Shown: positions 33,891 to 44,426 of the stretch, piece by piece
Layout of the letters: each line of letters starts with the position of its first letter
Numbering within the stretch: position 1 is the first letter of the stretch
Source of the DNA: Taxillus chinensis
Lineage: Eukaryota; Streptophyta; Magnoliopsida; Santalales; Loranthaceae
Length of the DNA stretch: 64,000 nucleotides
Direction of reading: 5' to 3'
Assembly (NCBI GenBank): GCA_023512835.1
Contig: CM042091.1
Location: forward strand, 40,066,107-40,130,106
Translations under genes and position numbers: made by a program
Notes under the pieces: generated by a model
What the model was told of the DNA's origin: nothing
What the model saw: the letters and a program-made list of their open reading frames with translations, nothing else
Databases searched by the model: none

Positions 33891-34801
33891 TCGTCATTTA
33901 TTTTCTTCACTAACCGAGCATTATTAAATCGGGTTACTTACCTGGATATTGCTTGGGAGGTGGCCTAGTGGTGTCACCTTGTGTGAATATTCTGAATGTC
34001 CTGGCTCAATTCTTATGCGCTCCCACTTGGCTTAAATGGTCTCATTCTTAACGGAGTTGTGGTTGATGATTCGCCATTTACGAGGCCTGCTTGTTATCTG
34101 AGCTGGTCCGAGCCTAATTATATATAACCGAATTCGACAAGCCTATAATTGGTCTTTCTCAATTATATACAAACTTGTTCATTATAAGTTCTATCCTCAA
34201 TAAAATCATCCCTATTTGTCATTCAATCTTAAAAAAGAAAAGATAAATAAAGATAGAATTACCTACCTAGAATATTTCAGAAGTCGGATTAACTCGCCGA
34301 AACTTAAAAATGCCCTAAAACTTCAACCTTTCTCCTTTCTCTCCTTCCTTGCCTACTAGAACAACTATGGCTCTCTAAGACAAAGAAACAACAACCAAAC
34401 CCTTAGGACGACTTTCCCCTCTTATAGAGCTTCTTTTCACATTTTACAAGATTTATAATCGCATTAAAACACTTATTTCTTGCCTAACAAGTAACTTCCT
34501 TAAATGTAGTTTTATTTTCCATTAGAATTCTTATTTTAAGTTCTTAAAATACTAAAACACCCTTAATTAAGGTAAATCCTGAATTTTCATTTAATGACAA
34601 CTTATTAAATCCCCAAGTTATAAAATTGACTAATCTATCCCTTAAATCACCACTAGATATTACCAAAATACCCATATGCCATCCTGACACCAAATAAAGT
34701 TCATTTATAGTCAAAATGACCATATTTCTCGTAACTACCAAAATGGCATCTTGAAACCAGATATAAGTTATCTCTTAGTCTATGCTAGGTATGGGATATT
34801 A
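33891..34801 (+). repeat. Possible LTR remnant
   Basis: The stretch ends GGTATGGGATATTACA, like the 3' end of several plant gypsy LTRs. It is non-coding with pyrimidine-rich and AT-rich parts. The 5' boundary and any partner copy are not visible in this window, so the call is tentative. Confidence 0.3.
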
Positions 34802-35213
34802 CAGCTTTTATTATTGGTCTTACTGCTAAGGGATAAACATGAATGTTGCCTTCTTAAATATTGGTCTACCTTGGCTGACAATATAGACCGAAATTAAGTT
34901 ATTACATTTTGTGTCTTTAATGATTTTTTTATTTATTATATTTTGGTTTTTTTTTTCAGGGGTTTATTCTTGTACATAAATGAAATTAAGACTATAGTTA
35001 AAAAGTAACAATTGAAACTATTGTGTGATGTGTGTAAGGACGAAATTAAATCTCTCCCTTTCCCTCTCCATTTGTTTTTTTTACATATTATATATTACAT
35101 ATTAGAACATAAAATAACAAAAATATACAATTACGAACAAAAAAACTAAAGATAAAGATACATAACAAACACAAAAATCATGAATCGATGTGGGGTGAGT
35201 TGGCTCTGATAGA
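34802..35213. other. Intergenic, left flank of the solo LTR
   Basis: Low-complexity AT-rich sequence. It ends TTGGCTCTGATAGAGGCAC, which looks like a reversed tRNA-Met primer site. Because the last five bases are the target duplication of the solo LTR, it is target sequence rather than part of that LTR's element. Confidence 0.4.
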
Positions 35214-37645
35214 GGCACTGTCACGCCCCCGAATTCCAGGGGACCCAAACCGGGTACATGACTTCCCGTTGCCCGCACCTGAAAGGTCAAGGGGTTGGTG
35301 ACTAGCACCAATAGAGACTACACCGCGGGTGCTGTCTCAGATATGCAACCCTGTACAGTCATACATCAAGGGTAATCCTGTACTTTCCCATATATCATCA
35401 TGCATACAATGAGTCAAACAGTCATACAGACATCACATTATACAGTATGCAAATACAACTGTCCACGGACCCATGTCCGGGATATCACATAAAACAATAC
35501 AGAATATAACTGTATCATACATCAGAGTAGTGGGCGTCCTCCTGGAAGAAAGTCTTCCACTAGTCTCGGGTCACACTTGAAAAGGGTAAACAACAAGTAG
35601 GGGTGAGCGACAAGCTCAGTAGGTGACCCCAAAACTCCACATCATGTAACACATATAAGTCTATACTATATGCTTAGTGTACTCGTTCACCGTGTAGTGT
35701 GCACAATCATCAGGACTCAGCCTGCAAACAAACATCAGGACTCAGCCTGCCCACACATGACAACTTGTCCATGATCCTCCATGGGATCCCAGCTCAAGGC
35801 ACTCAGCCCTAGCTCCACGAGCTCAACGGCTCAACTCAGGCCTTAGCCTATCCACAGCGCAATATGCCCAGCCACAGTCGCCACACAGGCCTGCCATCGG
35901 TGCATATGCCTACCACGTCAACACATAGCACCATCGGTGCATCACGGTGAGAACCCAAACAAGTCACGGAGTCCATGCCCCAATACCTCACACCAACATA
36001 CTAACATTAGTATGGCATGTCATTCTCAACATTTCCTTTAGAACTGTAGTCAGTCTTCACAAGTAAATCCTCAATCCTTTATTTATGAAGGAAGTACCCA
36101 TAGCAGCTATTGTCTTAAAATCAAAAGTCCCAGCATTGGGTTCTCATATCATAAATAAGATAATCTGATTTTTGGGGATTTTTCTGAGATGTCTAACCCC
36201 ACTTTCCAAAAATTCACCACCAGAACTTTTGGGTTTTTCCGAGATTTTACACTAAATCCCAATTTTCACATTTTGAAAGAGTGAGAATTATTTTTTATAG
36301 TATTTTTCTTTGAATCCAAATGGGGGTATTTCGTTATTTACATTATAACTCAAGTATAAATACTTTGGGTATAGGTTACAATGTAAATAGGTCCAGTCCA
36401 GTGCTATCCAGTGTCCAGTTACACTATAGGAGCTGCAACTCGTAGCTCAGAACCTACGACTCGTAGCTGCGGAACGGCGACTCGTAGTTGCGGAGCGCGC
36501 CTCGAAGACTCGAAGCGGGTCTTCGAACTTCGGCCTTCGGACTACGGGTCTACGAACTACGACCCTACGAACTACGAACCTTCGAGCTACGAACTACGGG
36601 TCTACGAACTACGACCCTACGAACTATGGGTCTACGAACTATGACCCCGGATCTTCAACCCTTCGACCCAGAACTTCGGATTTTCGTCAGTTCGACCCTG
36701 TAACGCGTCCAGGGTACTGTTCATCGCCGTTTTTGCCTGTTCTTCATCTGGAACGCGCCCAGAAACTCCCAGATGCTCACTAATACCCCTATTTCGCAAC
36801 AAACTACGATATCTACCTCAAAACGCGTCCAGAACGCCTCTAAATAGCGCAGAAACAACAGAAACACGTATAAAATTTCAGATTTCCAGAAAATCTAGAT
36901 CTAAACCCAGATTTCCATGGTTGACTTATCAACCCTCATGAAAAACACAGTTAATCAACCCCAAAAATCACAGAAACATATATCCACAATGATAATAAAC
37001 AGTTCTTAACCACAGATCTTATGCTAAACCATTAGATCTAACCCAAAATTGGTTTTCCCCAAATTCTAGGGTTCATGCTCAATTTCATAAATCATGATAA
37101 ATTCGTGTAGATCCAAAACAAGAGAGAGATAAGAAGTTCCAGGGCACTTACTTGAAGTGAATCTTTGAGCTCCACGAACCCAAATTGCCCCAAATCGCCA
37201 AGGCCTCCAAGCTCTCTCAAGCTCTCTCTCTCAAACGCACAAACGTGAAACGTAAAGTGAAAGCTTCTTTTTTTTTTCTTCTATTTATATTTCTGCCTGT
37301 CAACTGACCTAGTCAACCATTGACCCAGTCAATAATTGACCTCCCAACACAAAAATTGACCACCAAGGCCCCAAACTCCAAATTGAGTCAAACTACAGTC
37401 AAAACGCTCGAAATGACGAGCACAACACTAAACAGATATTATTACACCCAAATGACCGTTCAAACGCAAAGTCAACCAATAAACCCCGAAAAGTTAATAG
37501 TCGGGTCAAACGGGGCCCCGACTCGGAATCGGGCCCAAGTACAGTCAAAATGCTCACATCGACGACTACACAACCGTCCAGATAGTTACATTCCCATAGA
37601 ATGACTATCTCTCAAGACTACCCAAATACGAGTCTTTACAGGCAC
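35214..37645 (-). mobile_element. Solo LTR (2,422 bp) with target duplication GGCAC
   Basis: The LTR occupies 35219-37640. On the minus strand it starts TGTAAAGACTCGTATTTGGG and ends GAATTCGGGGGCGTGACA. The perfect 5-bp repeat GGCAC lies at 35214-35218 and 37641-37645, so it is a complete insertion reduced to one LTR by recombination. It is related to 1704-2551, 47890-50386 and 52552-52707. Inside, 36540-36650 is a run of short units containing CTACGAACTACG. Confidence 0.88.
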
Positions 37646-38200
37646 CACATCCAAGACGACGCATTGGCACTAGTAACACCTCCTTAGTTCAATGGAGACT
37701 TGGACTTTGGACGGTCGGATGGTGGAGACCTGCACGCTAGAACTATGGAGAATTCTTTTTTTGGTTTTGGCTGGGAATAGTTGGAATGAGAAAGGTGAGG
37801 AATTATCTTTTTTTTGTTTTATTGTAAAACTGGAAAAATGAAAAGAGAGAGGGAATTGCGTGTTTTATGGGTAAGTTCTACAAAAATCTTGCAGAGAGAG
37901 AGAGAGAGAGAGAGAGAGCTTTCTTTTTTCTTGCTAGCAATTTCGTACATCTGGAAGGAGAGAGAGTAAGAGTTGGGTCTCTTTTTTGTAAATCGTAATC
38001 CTCCTTTTGTGTAAGGGGAGAGACCCCCTATTAATGTTATTAGGTGTAGCCTCATTATTGCTACATTTATTGATGTATTATTAATGCTAGCATTTTTTAT
38101 TTTTAGATTCCATCTTATGTCAGGTAAACTAATGACCTATAATTGCCTTTTTGTTTTTATATGAGCACATGTGACCGACAGGCATTAAAAAGCATCTCTG
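37646..38200. other. Intergenic with a (GA)n tract
   Basis: A simple (GA)n run lies near 37892-37918. The rest has no recognised repeat or gene. Confidence 0.4.
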
Positions 38201-38269
38201 AAAATGGTTAGCTAATAAAAATGCATCCCATGAACAAACAGCGAGAAAGCCTGCAGATATAAGCCCAAA

Positions 38270-38550
38270 CAGCGAAGGTCAAAGATCAGCAAGGTCAGAG
38301 GTCACTAGGTCGAAGGTCAATGGTCAATGGGTCAGAGGTTAAGAGTCGAAGGGTCGAATGTTAAGGGGTTGAAGGATTGAAGACTCGAAGGTCAATCCTA
38401 GAAGAGTCAAAGGTCAACCCTCGAAGGGTCGAAAGTTAAAGGTCTACAAGTTGAAGGATCGAAAGGTTGAAAGTCAACCCTCAAAGGGGTGAAGGTCAAC
38501 CCTTGAAGGTTCGAAGGTCAAAAGATGAAGGTTGACGGCTAAGGTCGAAG
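38270..38550. repeat. Short-unit repeat, GTCGAAGGTCAA type
   Basis: Many imperfect copies of words like GTCGAAGG, GGTCAA and CCCTCGAAGG follow each other irregularly. It is a decayed microrepeat leading into the 51-bp array. Confidence 0.55.
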
Positions 38551-38587
38551 GTCGGATCCTTACTTATGCTGGATCAGTGGAAGGCTC

Positions 38588-38893
38588 GGATCCTTACTCC
38601 GTATCAGTGGATTTCTTATTCCAGATTAGTGATGTCTCAGATCCTTACTCTGTATCAGTGGAGTCCTTATTTCGGATTAGTGATGTCTCGGATCCTTAGT
38701 TCATATCAGTGGAGTTCTTATTCCAAATTAGTAATGTCCTGGATCCTTACTCCATATTACTGAAGTCCTTATTTCAGATTAGTGATGTCCTGGATCATTA
38801 TTCCATATCAGTGGAGTTCTTATTCCAGATTAGTGATGTCCCGGATCCTTACTTTGTATCAGTGGAGTTCTTATCTCGGATTAGCGATGTCCC
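38588..38893 (+). repeat. 51-bp tandem repeat, six copies
   Basis: GGATCCTTACTCCGTATCAG (or a close variant) starts at 38588, 38639, 38690, 38741, 38792 and 38843, exactly 51 bp apart. Each unit continues GTGGAGTTCTTATTCCAGAT and TAGTGATGTC. Since 51 is divisible by three, the frames stay open and look like repeat proteins, but this is an artefact of the array. Confidence 0.88.
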
Positions 38894-39199
38894 GAATTTG
38901 ACTTGATGCTCCGGATTTGACCCTGATGTTTCGGATTTGACCATTTGACCCATGATGATACAGATTTGACCTTGATGCTCTAGATTTGTATGGTTGTATT
39001 TCAGGTAATTTGGCTAGGGGCATTGACCATCCTTTTGCATGTGTGGACTTTTATGACCAACAATATTTTGGCTATAACTTCCTTGTTTTGAGTTGGAATT
39101 GAGCCCAGTCAAGTGCATTGGTCTTTAAATTTCAAGGGCTACTTGGTAATGGGGGATCTTTATGGATTTGTTCAACAAAATATATGATATTGATAGATA

Positions 39200-39251
39200 A
39201 ATATGGAAAATGGGGTTAGTATGTCTAACTCGGACAAAATGGGGTCCAACA
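39200..39251 (-). repeat. Terminus of a second Ogre-like LTR, reversed
   Basis: On the minus strand the sequence reads TGTTGGACCCCATTTTGTCC from 39251, matching the LTR start at 13128. The tract CAAAGAGGGGCAGC sits just before it (39252-39265), as in the full element. The LTR continues to lower coordinates for an unknown distance, heavily diverged. Confidence 0.65.
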
Positions 39252-39560
39252 GCTGCCCCTCTTTGGTGCACTATTTTGCAGGAAGAGAAATCCTGGTTGT
39301 CTAGGGAAAAGAAACTAGCTACTTCAAGTCTATTCAGGAAGAAGCTAGACACACAAACTCGGACCGCCCCAGGAAAACTGAAAAGAAACGAGCTAAAACC
39401 AGTTTGTTCAGGAAGAAGCTTAGACAAAGGAAATCTGGACCGCCCCAGGAAAACTGGAATCCTGACTGCTCAGGATGGAAAGAAAGTAGTTAATTCCATT
39501 TTATTGGGGAAGAAGCTAGACACACAAACTCGGAACGCCCAGATTTTAGCTAATGTTTGG
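39252..39560 (-). repeat. Ogre-like 3' UTR with tandem units
   Basis: This is internal sequence beside the reversed LTR end. It contains the block CAGGAAGAAGCTTAGACA with CCGCCCCAGGAAAACTG, repeated about three times between 39335 and 39540. That is another variable 3' UTR array of the type seen in the intact Ogre. No gene. Confidence 0.55.
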
Positions 39561-39854
39561 GGGCATTCTAGTGGGTGTAAGTGGTTCCTATGTGTTCAAG
39601 GTAGGTGGTTTTATCCTCCTATGTCTCTCTTAAGGTTTAGCTTTATCCAGAAAAGATTTAATTAGGGGTTGAACATAGAATGAATAAATTATGCATGTAA
39701 TTGGGATAGGAGATCTAGACAATGGTATTCAACTTTCGAAGGTGATGTTGAGGACAAGGAATTGAGGGTTAGAGATAGTTTTGTTAAGCTTGAGTATGGC
39801 AGAAGGTAGGGTGCCTTATGGCGGCGCAGCCAAGGCGTGCATGTGGCGATGGGT

Positions 39855-39968
39855 GCCACGTGCAGCACCACATGCACGACATGTGCACGTGGTGAGGAGT
39901 GCCACATGCATGGGTGTGCAAGTAGCGGTGTATGGCACATGCACGTGGCAAGGGGCGCCACGTGCAAG
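39855..39968. promoter_or_regulatory. Cluster of CACGTG (G-box) words
   Basis: Four CACGTG palindromes occur in about 115 bp, in the forms GCCACGTGCAG, GCACGTGGTG, GCACGTGGCA and GCCACGTGCAA, with several CACATGCA words between. G-boxes bind bZIP and bHLH factors in plants. The cluster lies in LTR-like debris (to about 40849) and no host gene starts nearby, so any role would be in the element. Confidence 0.4.
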
Positions 39969-39999
39969 AGTTTTTTGCCTAGTATGGCTCCTTTTAGGT

Positions 40000-40849
40000 C
40001 TTTTGTATTGATTGTGGTGATGTAAGATTTCCTAGTTTGATATATTGGGCTTGTATGCTAATATGATTATGTTTATGGTATGATGACTAAGGACTTGTAA
40101 TGTTGATATGTGTTCTTGTTATATAGTGTACTATATTAGTTGTGATAAGGTCCGGTAAAGGACAGTGATCTGGTAAAGGACAATAGCCCAATAAAGGGCA
40201 ATGGTACAGTAAAGTAAAATTGGTCCGATCAAGGACATTGGTGCGGTAAAGTATAGTGAGCATGGTAAAGTGCGAATGTGCATTGTTTTAATGTGATATG
40301 TGTGGTGGTTTGTGTTAGTGTAATGTGTTATGATGTGAACTATACTGTGATGATGATACGAGTTGTAATGTGGTATGATTTATGATATTGTGATGGGGCG
40401 TAAGGTATGAAGTGATTATGATACGATTTATGATTGTATATGTTAACAATTTGTTGAACATGAGTAAGTCACTGCACTCGCACATATACACTTTGCATGT
40501 AGTACCAGATAGAATTAACCTTGGAGGGGGATATGGATTGATAACCATCTACAAGGCTTTTAAGCTCACACCTATATTGTTAATCCTTTTGTAGGTGTCA
40601 AAGGATGTTAAAGAAATTCTGGAAGATCAGCTGACCTTTACTTTTGTTATGATTTCCTTTGGTGTGTTGTAATGAATGTGTTGTATTGATTTGTTTTGAT
40701 TTCCTGAACATGGGTTTGTGGACCTTATAAATAGATATTTGTTATGATATTGTATGTGACATTATTTAACCTTACCCCTTGCCCCACTAGGTGGGTAAAT
40801 GGGAGTTACGAACTGGTTTTCTTGAGTTGGAAATTCGGGACATGACAGA
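40000..40849 (+). repeat. Possible LTR remnant ending GACATGACA
   Basis: The 3' end GAAATTCGGGACATGACA resembles other LTR ends in the window. About 40150-40270 has a few short repeats of GG(T/C)AAAGGACA. The start is not defined. No coding signal. Confidence 0.35.
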
Positions 40850-40892
40850 TAAAATTAGCTAGGCTGGAATAGAATCTAATAATATTGTTACA

Positions 40893-41700
40893 CCCCATTT
40901 TGACCAAGTTAGATCGCAATTGTACTCTGCGAAAGAGACCCCAAGAGAGTACCCCTTCGATAAGACCTAAAAATGCTAAAAGGCTAGCACCAGATGATAG
41001 AGTCTAAAATTTAGAGACTAACGCACTTGACTACACTAGATTCCGAGCAAAAATGAAAAAAGTCATGGCAAAGTCAAACTTGGGCAAGCTCAGAAAGGGA
41101 TCATCATGAAGTTTGTGACATCATCAGACCTTCTTGACGCCATGAACAATTTTTTTGAACTGCCAACAACTTTCTGACATCATTATCAGGTTTTTAAGGT
41201 CATCAATGGAATTGTTTGAATTGTCAACAACTTTCTGACGTCATCATCAAGTTTTTAAGGTCACCAATGGCTTTTTTTGAACTGTCAGCAGCTTTCTGAG
41301 GTCATTATGAGGTTGCTAACATTATCATTAGGTTTTTAAGGTCATCAATAGTTTTTTTGAACTACCAACAGCTTTTTAAGAGTTTGCTGACATTATCATC
41401 AGGTTTTTAAGGTCACTAATGGCTTCTTTTGAATCGCCAACAGCTTTTTGATGTCATCATAAGATTGTTGACATCATCAATAAGTTTTTAAGGTCGCTAG
41501 CAGCTTCTGTTCTCGCTAGCACCAGTAGCTTCTGTCTTTGCCAGCACTAGCAGCTTGTGTCCTTGCTAACACTAGCACCAATAGCTTTTGTCCTCGCTAG
41601 CACTAGCAATTTTTATTATCGCCAGCACCAGCACCAACGGCTTCTTTCATTTCCAGCACCAGCACTAGCAGCTTCTGTCGTCGCCAGCAGCCCCCGTCTC
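40893..41700. repeat. Diverged repeat block with about 60-80-bp units
   Basis: It begins TGTTACACCCCATTTTGACC, an LTR-like start. From about 41090 the words GTTTTTAAGGTCA, CAACAGCTTT and TGACATCATCA recur every 60-80 bp to about 41490. A GC-richer run of AGCACTAGCAGCTTCTGTC-like units follows to about 41690. No gene. Confidence 0.5.
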
Positions 41701-42033
41701 ATGTCAGGTCCCTTTTCCAAAGTAAATTAAATGTTTGGGTTTTTTTTTTTAAAATACCTTTCCAAAGTACATTAAATTAGTTCAGAATTTTAAAAAATAT
41801 TTCCCAAGAGTATTGAAAAAGGGACTAGCATAGCGTTGGGACTCTATGAAATCGAAAAAAGACAAGTTAGCAGCATTGGTATTTGAGGATCCAATTTTAC
41901 TACAAAAATTATCCAGATGCAGCATAATTAAAATATTTCCAAGTGTGATTTTGTTATTTTCCAGCTATTATATCAGCGCTGTGTTGGAACTCCGTTTTCA
42001 AGCATGGAAACTAAGAACCATAATGTTTATTGT

Positions 42034-42034
<1 letters not shown>

Positions 42035-42118
<84 letters not shown>
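42035..42118. repeat. (CT)n microsatellite, about 84 bp
   Basis: An uninterrupted CT dinucleotide run. The apparent protein frame across it (a Leu-Ser string) is an artefact of the repeat. Confidence 0.97.
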
Positions 42119-42120
<2 letters not shown>

Positions 42121-43345
42121 CTAGATGACGACATAGATTATGGACACACCTTGCTCCCCTAGGGAACCACGTACATCAGTATTGATATCCTAGACAGCAG
42201 ATCCAACAACTTCGCCTCAAATTTTAGTGTTGTAATTGCCTCCTCGATTGCTGACTAGAGGGTCTAGTATGGGTGGGTGGGCGCAGCTAGCAGTACCTGC
42301 GTAATTATCATTCTTCCGCCTCCAATACCCACTTACCCCATATTACAGGTTCAGGAACGGATCAAGAAAGTCCAGTTAGAGGGGGGGGGGATACAAAAGT
42401 AATTCACGTTTAGAAACTATTATCTAAAACTACGATTAGTAGGGCTGGTTTTGAGATTTAGGGGGTCCAATATGATTATTAAATTGAGACCGCTTATGTA
42501 GATACAATAATATTTATATTTACATATTAAATTATTGATTTTTATTTTTATTATTAGTTTATTATAATTATAGGAACAATATAAAATTTTAAAACATATA
42601 GCATTGTAGCACTGACGTTGATGTCTTTCCATGTCAAACAATTTTGATCCACTTCTCTTAAAAAAAAAAAGAGAAAGTGGAGATGACAATGAACAAAAAA
42701 AATAAATAAAAATAGCATGGTTGGCTAAATTTAATAACTCACTATATTTGGCGAGACAATTGATCATTTGCTAAAATTGCTTTAGTAGTGGCAAGTCGAC
42801 AATTTTTGAAGGTTGTGGCTAATTCTAAGGTAAATTTTATGGGTGTTGCTTCAGATCGGTTGGGTCAATTTTCAGCTATTATATTGCATTATTGCTTGAG
42901 AATGAGGAGATGACACGTAAAAATTTGATGTGTGAAAGTAATTTCGTGTTTTTTGAGCCTTGACGTCAATTTCAAGTATAGATTTTTTTGGCATTGTCCT
43001 ACGTGGCATCTTCTCATTAACTCATTTCGCCAGTTATTAGTAACCAAAGAATGGACAAACTGATCCAAAAACATTTCCATTTTATATTTGGCCAGCTCAT
43101 TATGAATACTCTAATATAATTCCAATAAACAAACAATAAACACATCAATGCATAATAATGCAGACGGACATTGGGCAACCAGGTCCGACCCCTGGACATT
43201 GAGTGGGCCCATCAACACAAGCCCGTTCTCTAAAGATCAGCCCAAGACCGGCTGTGATTTTGTTTTTTAAATAATAATATCCTGAGGCCCGTCTGTATGG
43301 AAAGCCTGTTCCCTGAAGCCCAACCCCTTGACCTGTAATGTTTTA
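42119..43345. other. Intergenic, upstream of the 44427 gene
   Basis: AT-rich with a few short frames on the minus strand that do not resemble proteins. Sequence from about 43150 becomes GC-richer towards the predicted promoter. Confidence 0.35.
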
Positions 43346-43355
43346 CTATAAATAG
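43346..43355 (+). promoter_or_regulatory. Candidate TATA box of the 44427 gene
   Basis: CTATAAATAG matches the plant TATA consensus. About 85 bp downstream is a GTAAGT donor-like site (43440). A poly-T tract ending TCTGTTCAG (to 44343) would serve as acceptor, suggesting a 5'-UTR intron of about 0.9 kb before the ATG at 44427. This is positional inference. Confidence 0.45.
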
Positions 43356-44426
43356 CCTTTTAAAGCCCAAAACAGACTGGCTTGGGTCTGCCCCGATTGA
43401 ATCTTTTTTCCGCGCGAGGGAGACCAAGGGTTTAGGTTGGTAAGTTACGAAAACGAGAACCGAGAACCGAATTAGCCGGCAAGCCTTTGGTTGTCTGATT
43501 GTCCCTCCAAGCCTGAAAATCCCCTCATTTCTCCTCCTTCCTTCTTTCTCTCCCTCTCTCTCCTCAGGTGCTGCTCCCGCCTGCAGCTTTTGCTCCTGCC
43601 TGCCACCCCTTCACGCATCATTTCACAATAACTCATCCAATTCCTTTTGACATTACCAATCACTCCATTAGCTCACTACCTCTCTAATCCGCATCACTCC
43701 ACCACACAAATTTTAATAATATAATCCCTGACATACTACAATCTAACCCTTCCGATTCCACCTTTATCTTTTCTTTTTCACTATAATTTGTTTATGGATT
43801 GGAACGATCTAGACCGATAAGTTGCCCTTGTGTGGTTTGATTTGATTTGGTTCGTGGGACAATGATGAAATTAAACTGGTGCTCGGCTAATTAACTGTGA
43901 GAATTTTAGGTGTTTAAATTGTTATGTATTTGATTTTTTTTAGTGAAGTTTGGTTATGTTCAATTGAAGGAATATACAATGTAAATGTAATTCGATAATA
44001 AGTATTCACAAATTTTAGAGTTTCGAGGATAATTTTTTTAGAATAGGTATTCCTTCAGTTGCATGTGCATCTCCTTATAATTTTTTTAATGGTTTAATAT
44101 GAATTTTATATATATATATATATATATTGGGTAGGAGAAATTTTTTATGTAAAGGTCTTAATTATAGTTTTGTATTATGTTATTCACGAATCTTTTTCTA
44201 CATTAATCTTTTGAGATTAATTCAGTTTAATGTCTGCATGGTTTCAATTGAGCCTTTTTCCCCTATAAGTTTTGGAGTAAATTAGGAAGTTTTAACTATG
44301 GTTTAGTGATACTAAGTTTTTTTTTTTTTTTTTTTCTGTTCAGGAGCTTTTGTTTTTTATATATTTTAAATTTTATGACATGTTTCTTGGCATGGGAACT
44401 AAAAAAAGGGGCTGAATTTCTAAGCA

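Noticed and set aside
35190..35218. tRNA-Met primer site making 35219-37640 the 5' LTR of a larger minus-strand element
   Set aside because: The last five bases before the LTR are a direct repeat also found after it (GGCAC), so this is flanking target DNA and the LTR is solo.
36411..36703. Frames of repeated Tyr-Glu-Leu or Leu-Arg-Thr units in the solo LTR
   Set aside because: Products of a short tandem repeat (CTACGAACTACG...) inside an LTR.
38566..38906. Repeat-protein-like frames (ISDVLDPYSISVEFLF type)
   Set aside because: The 51-bp tandem array is a multiple of three, so all frames look repetitive and open.
41846..42124. 92-codon frame ending in a Leu-Ser run
   Set aside because: Runs through a (CT)n microsatellite; nothing before it resembles a gene.
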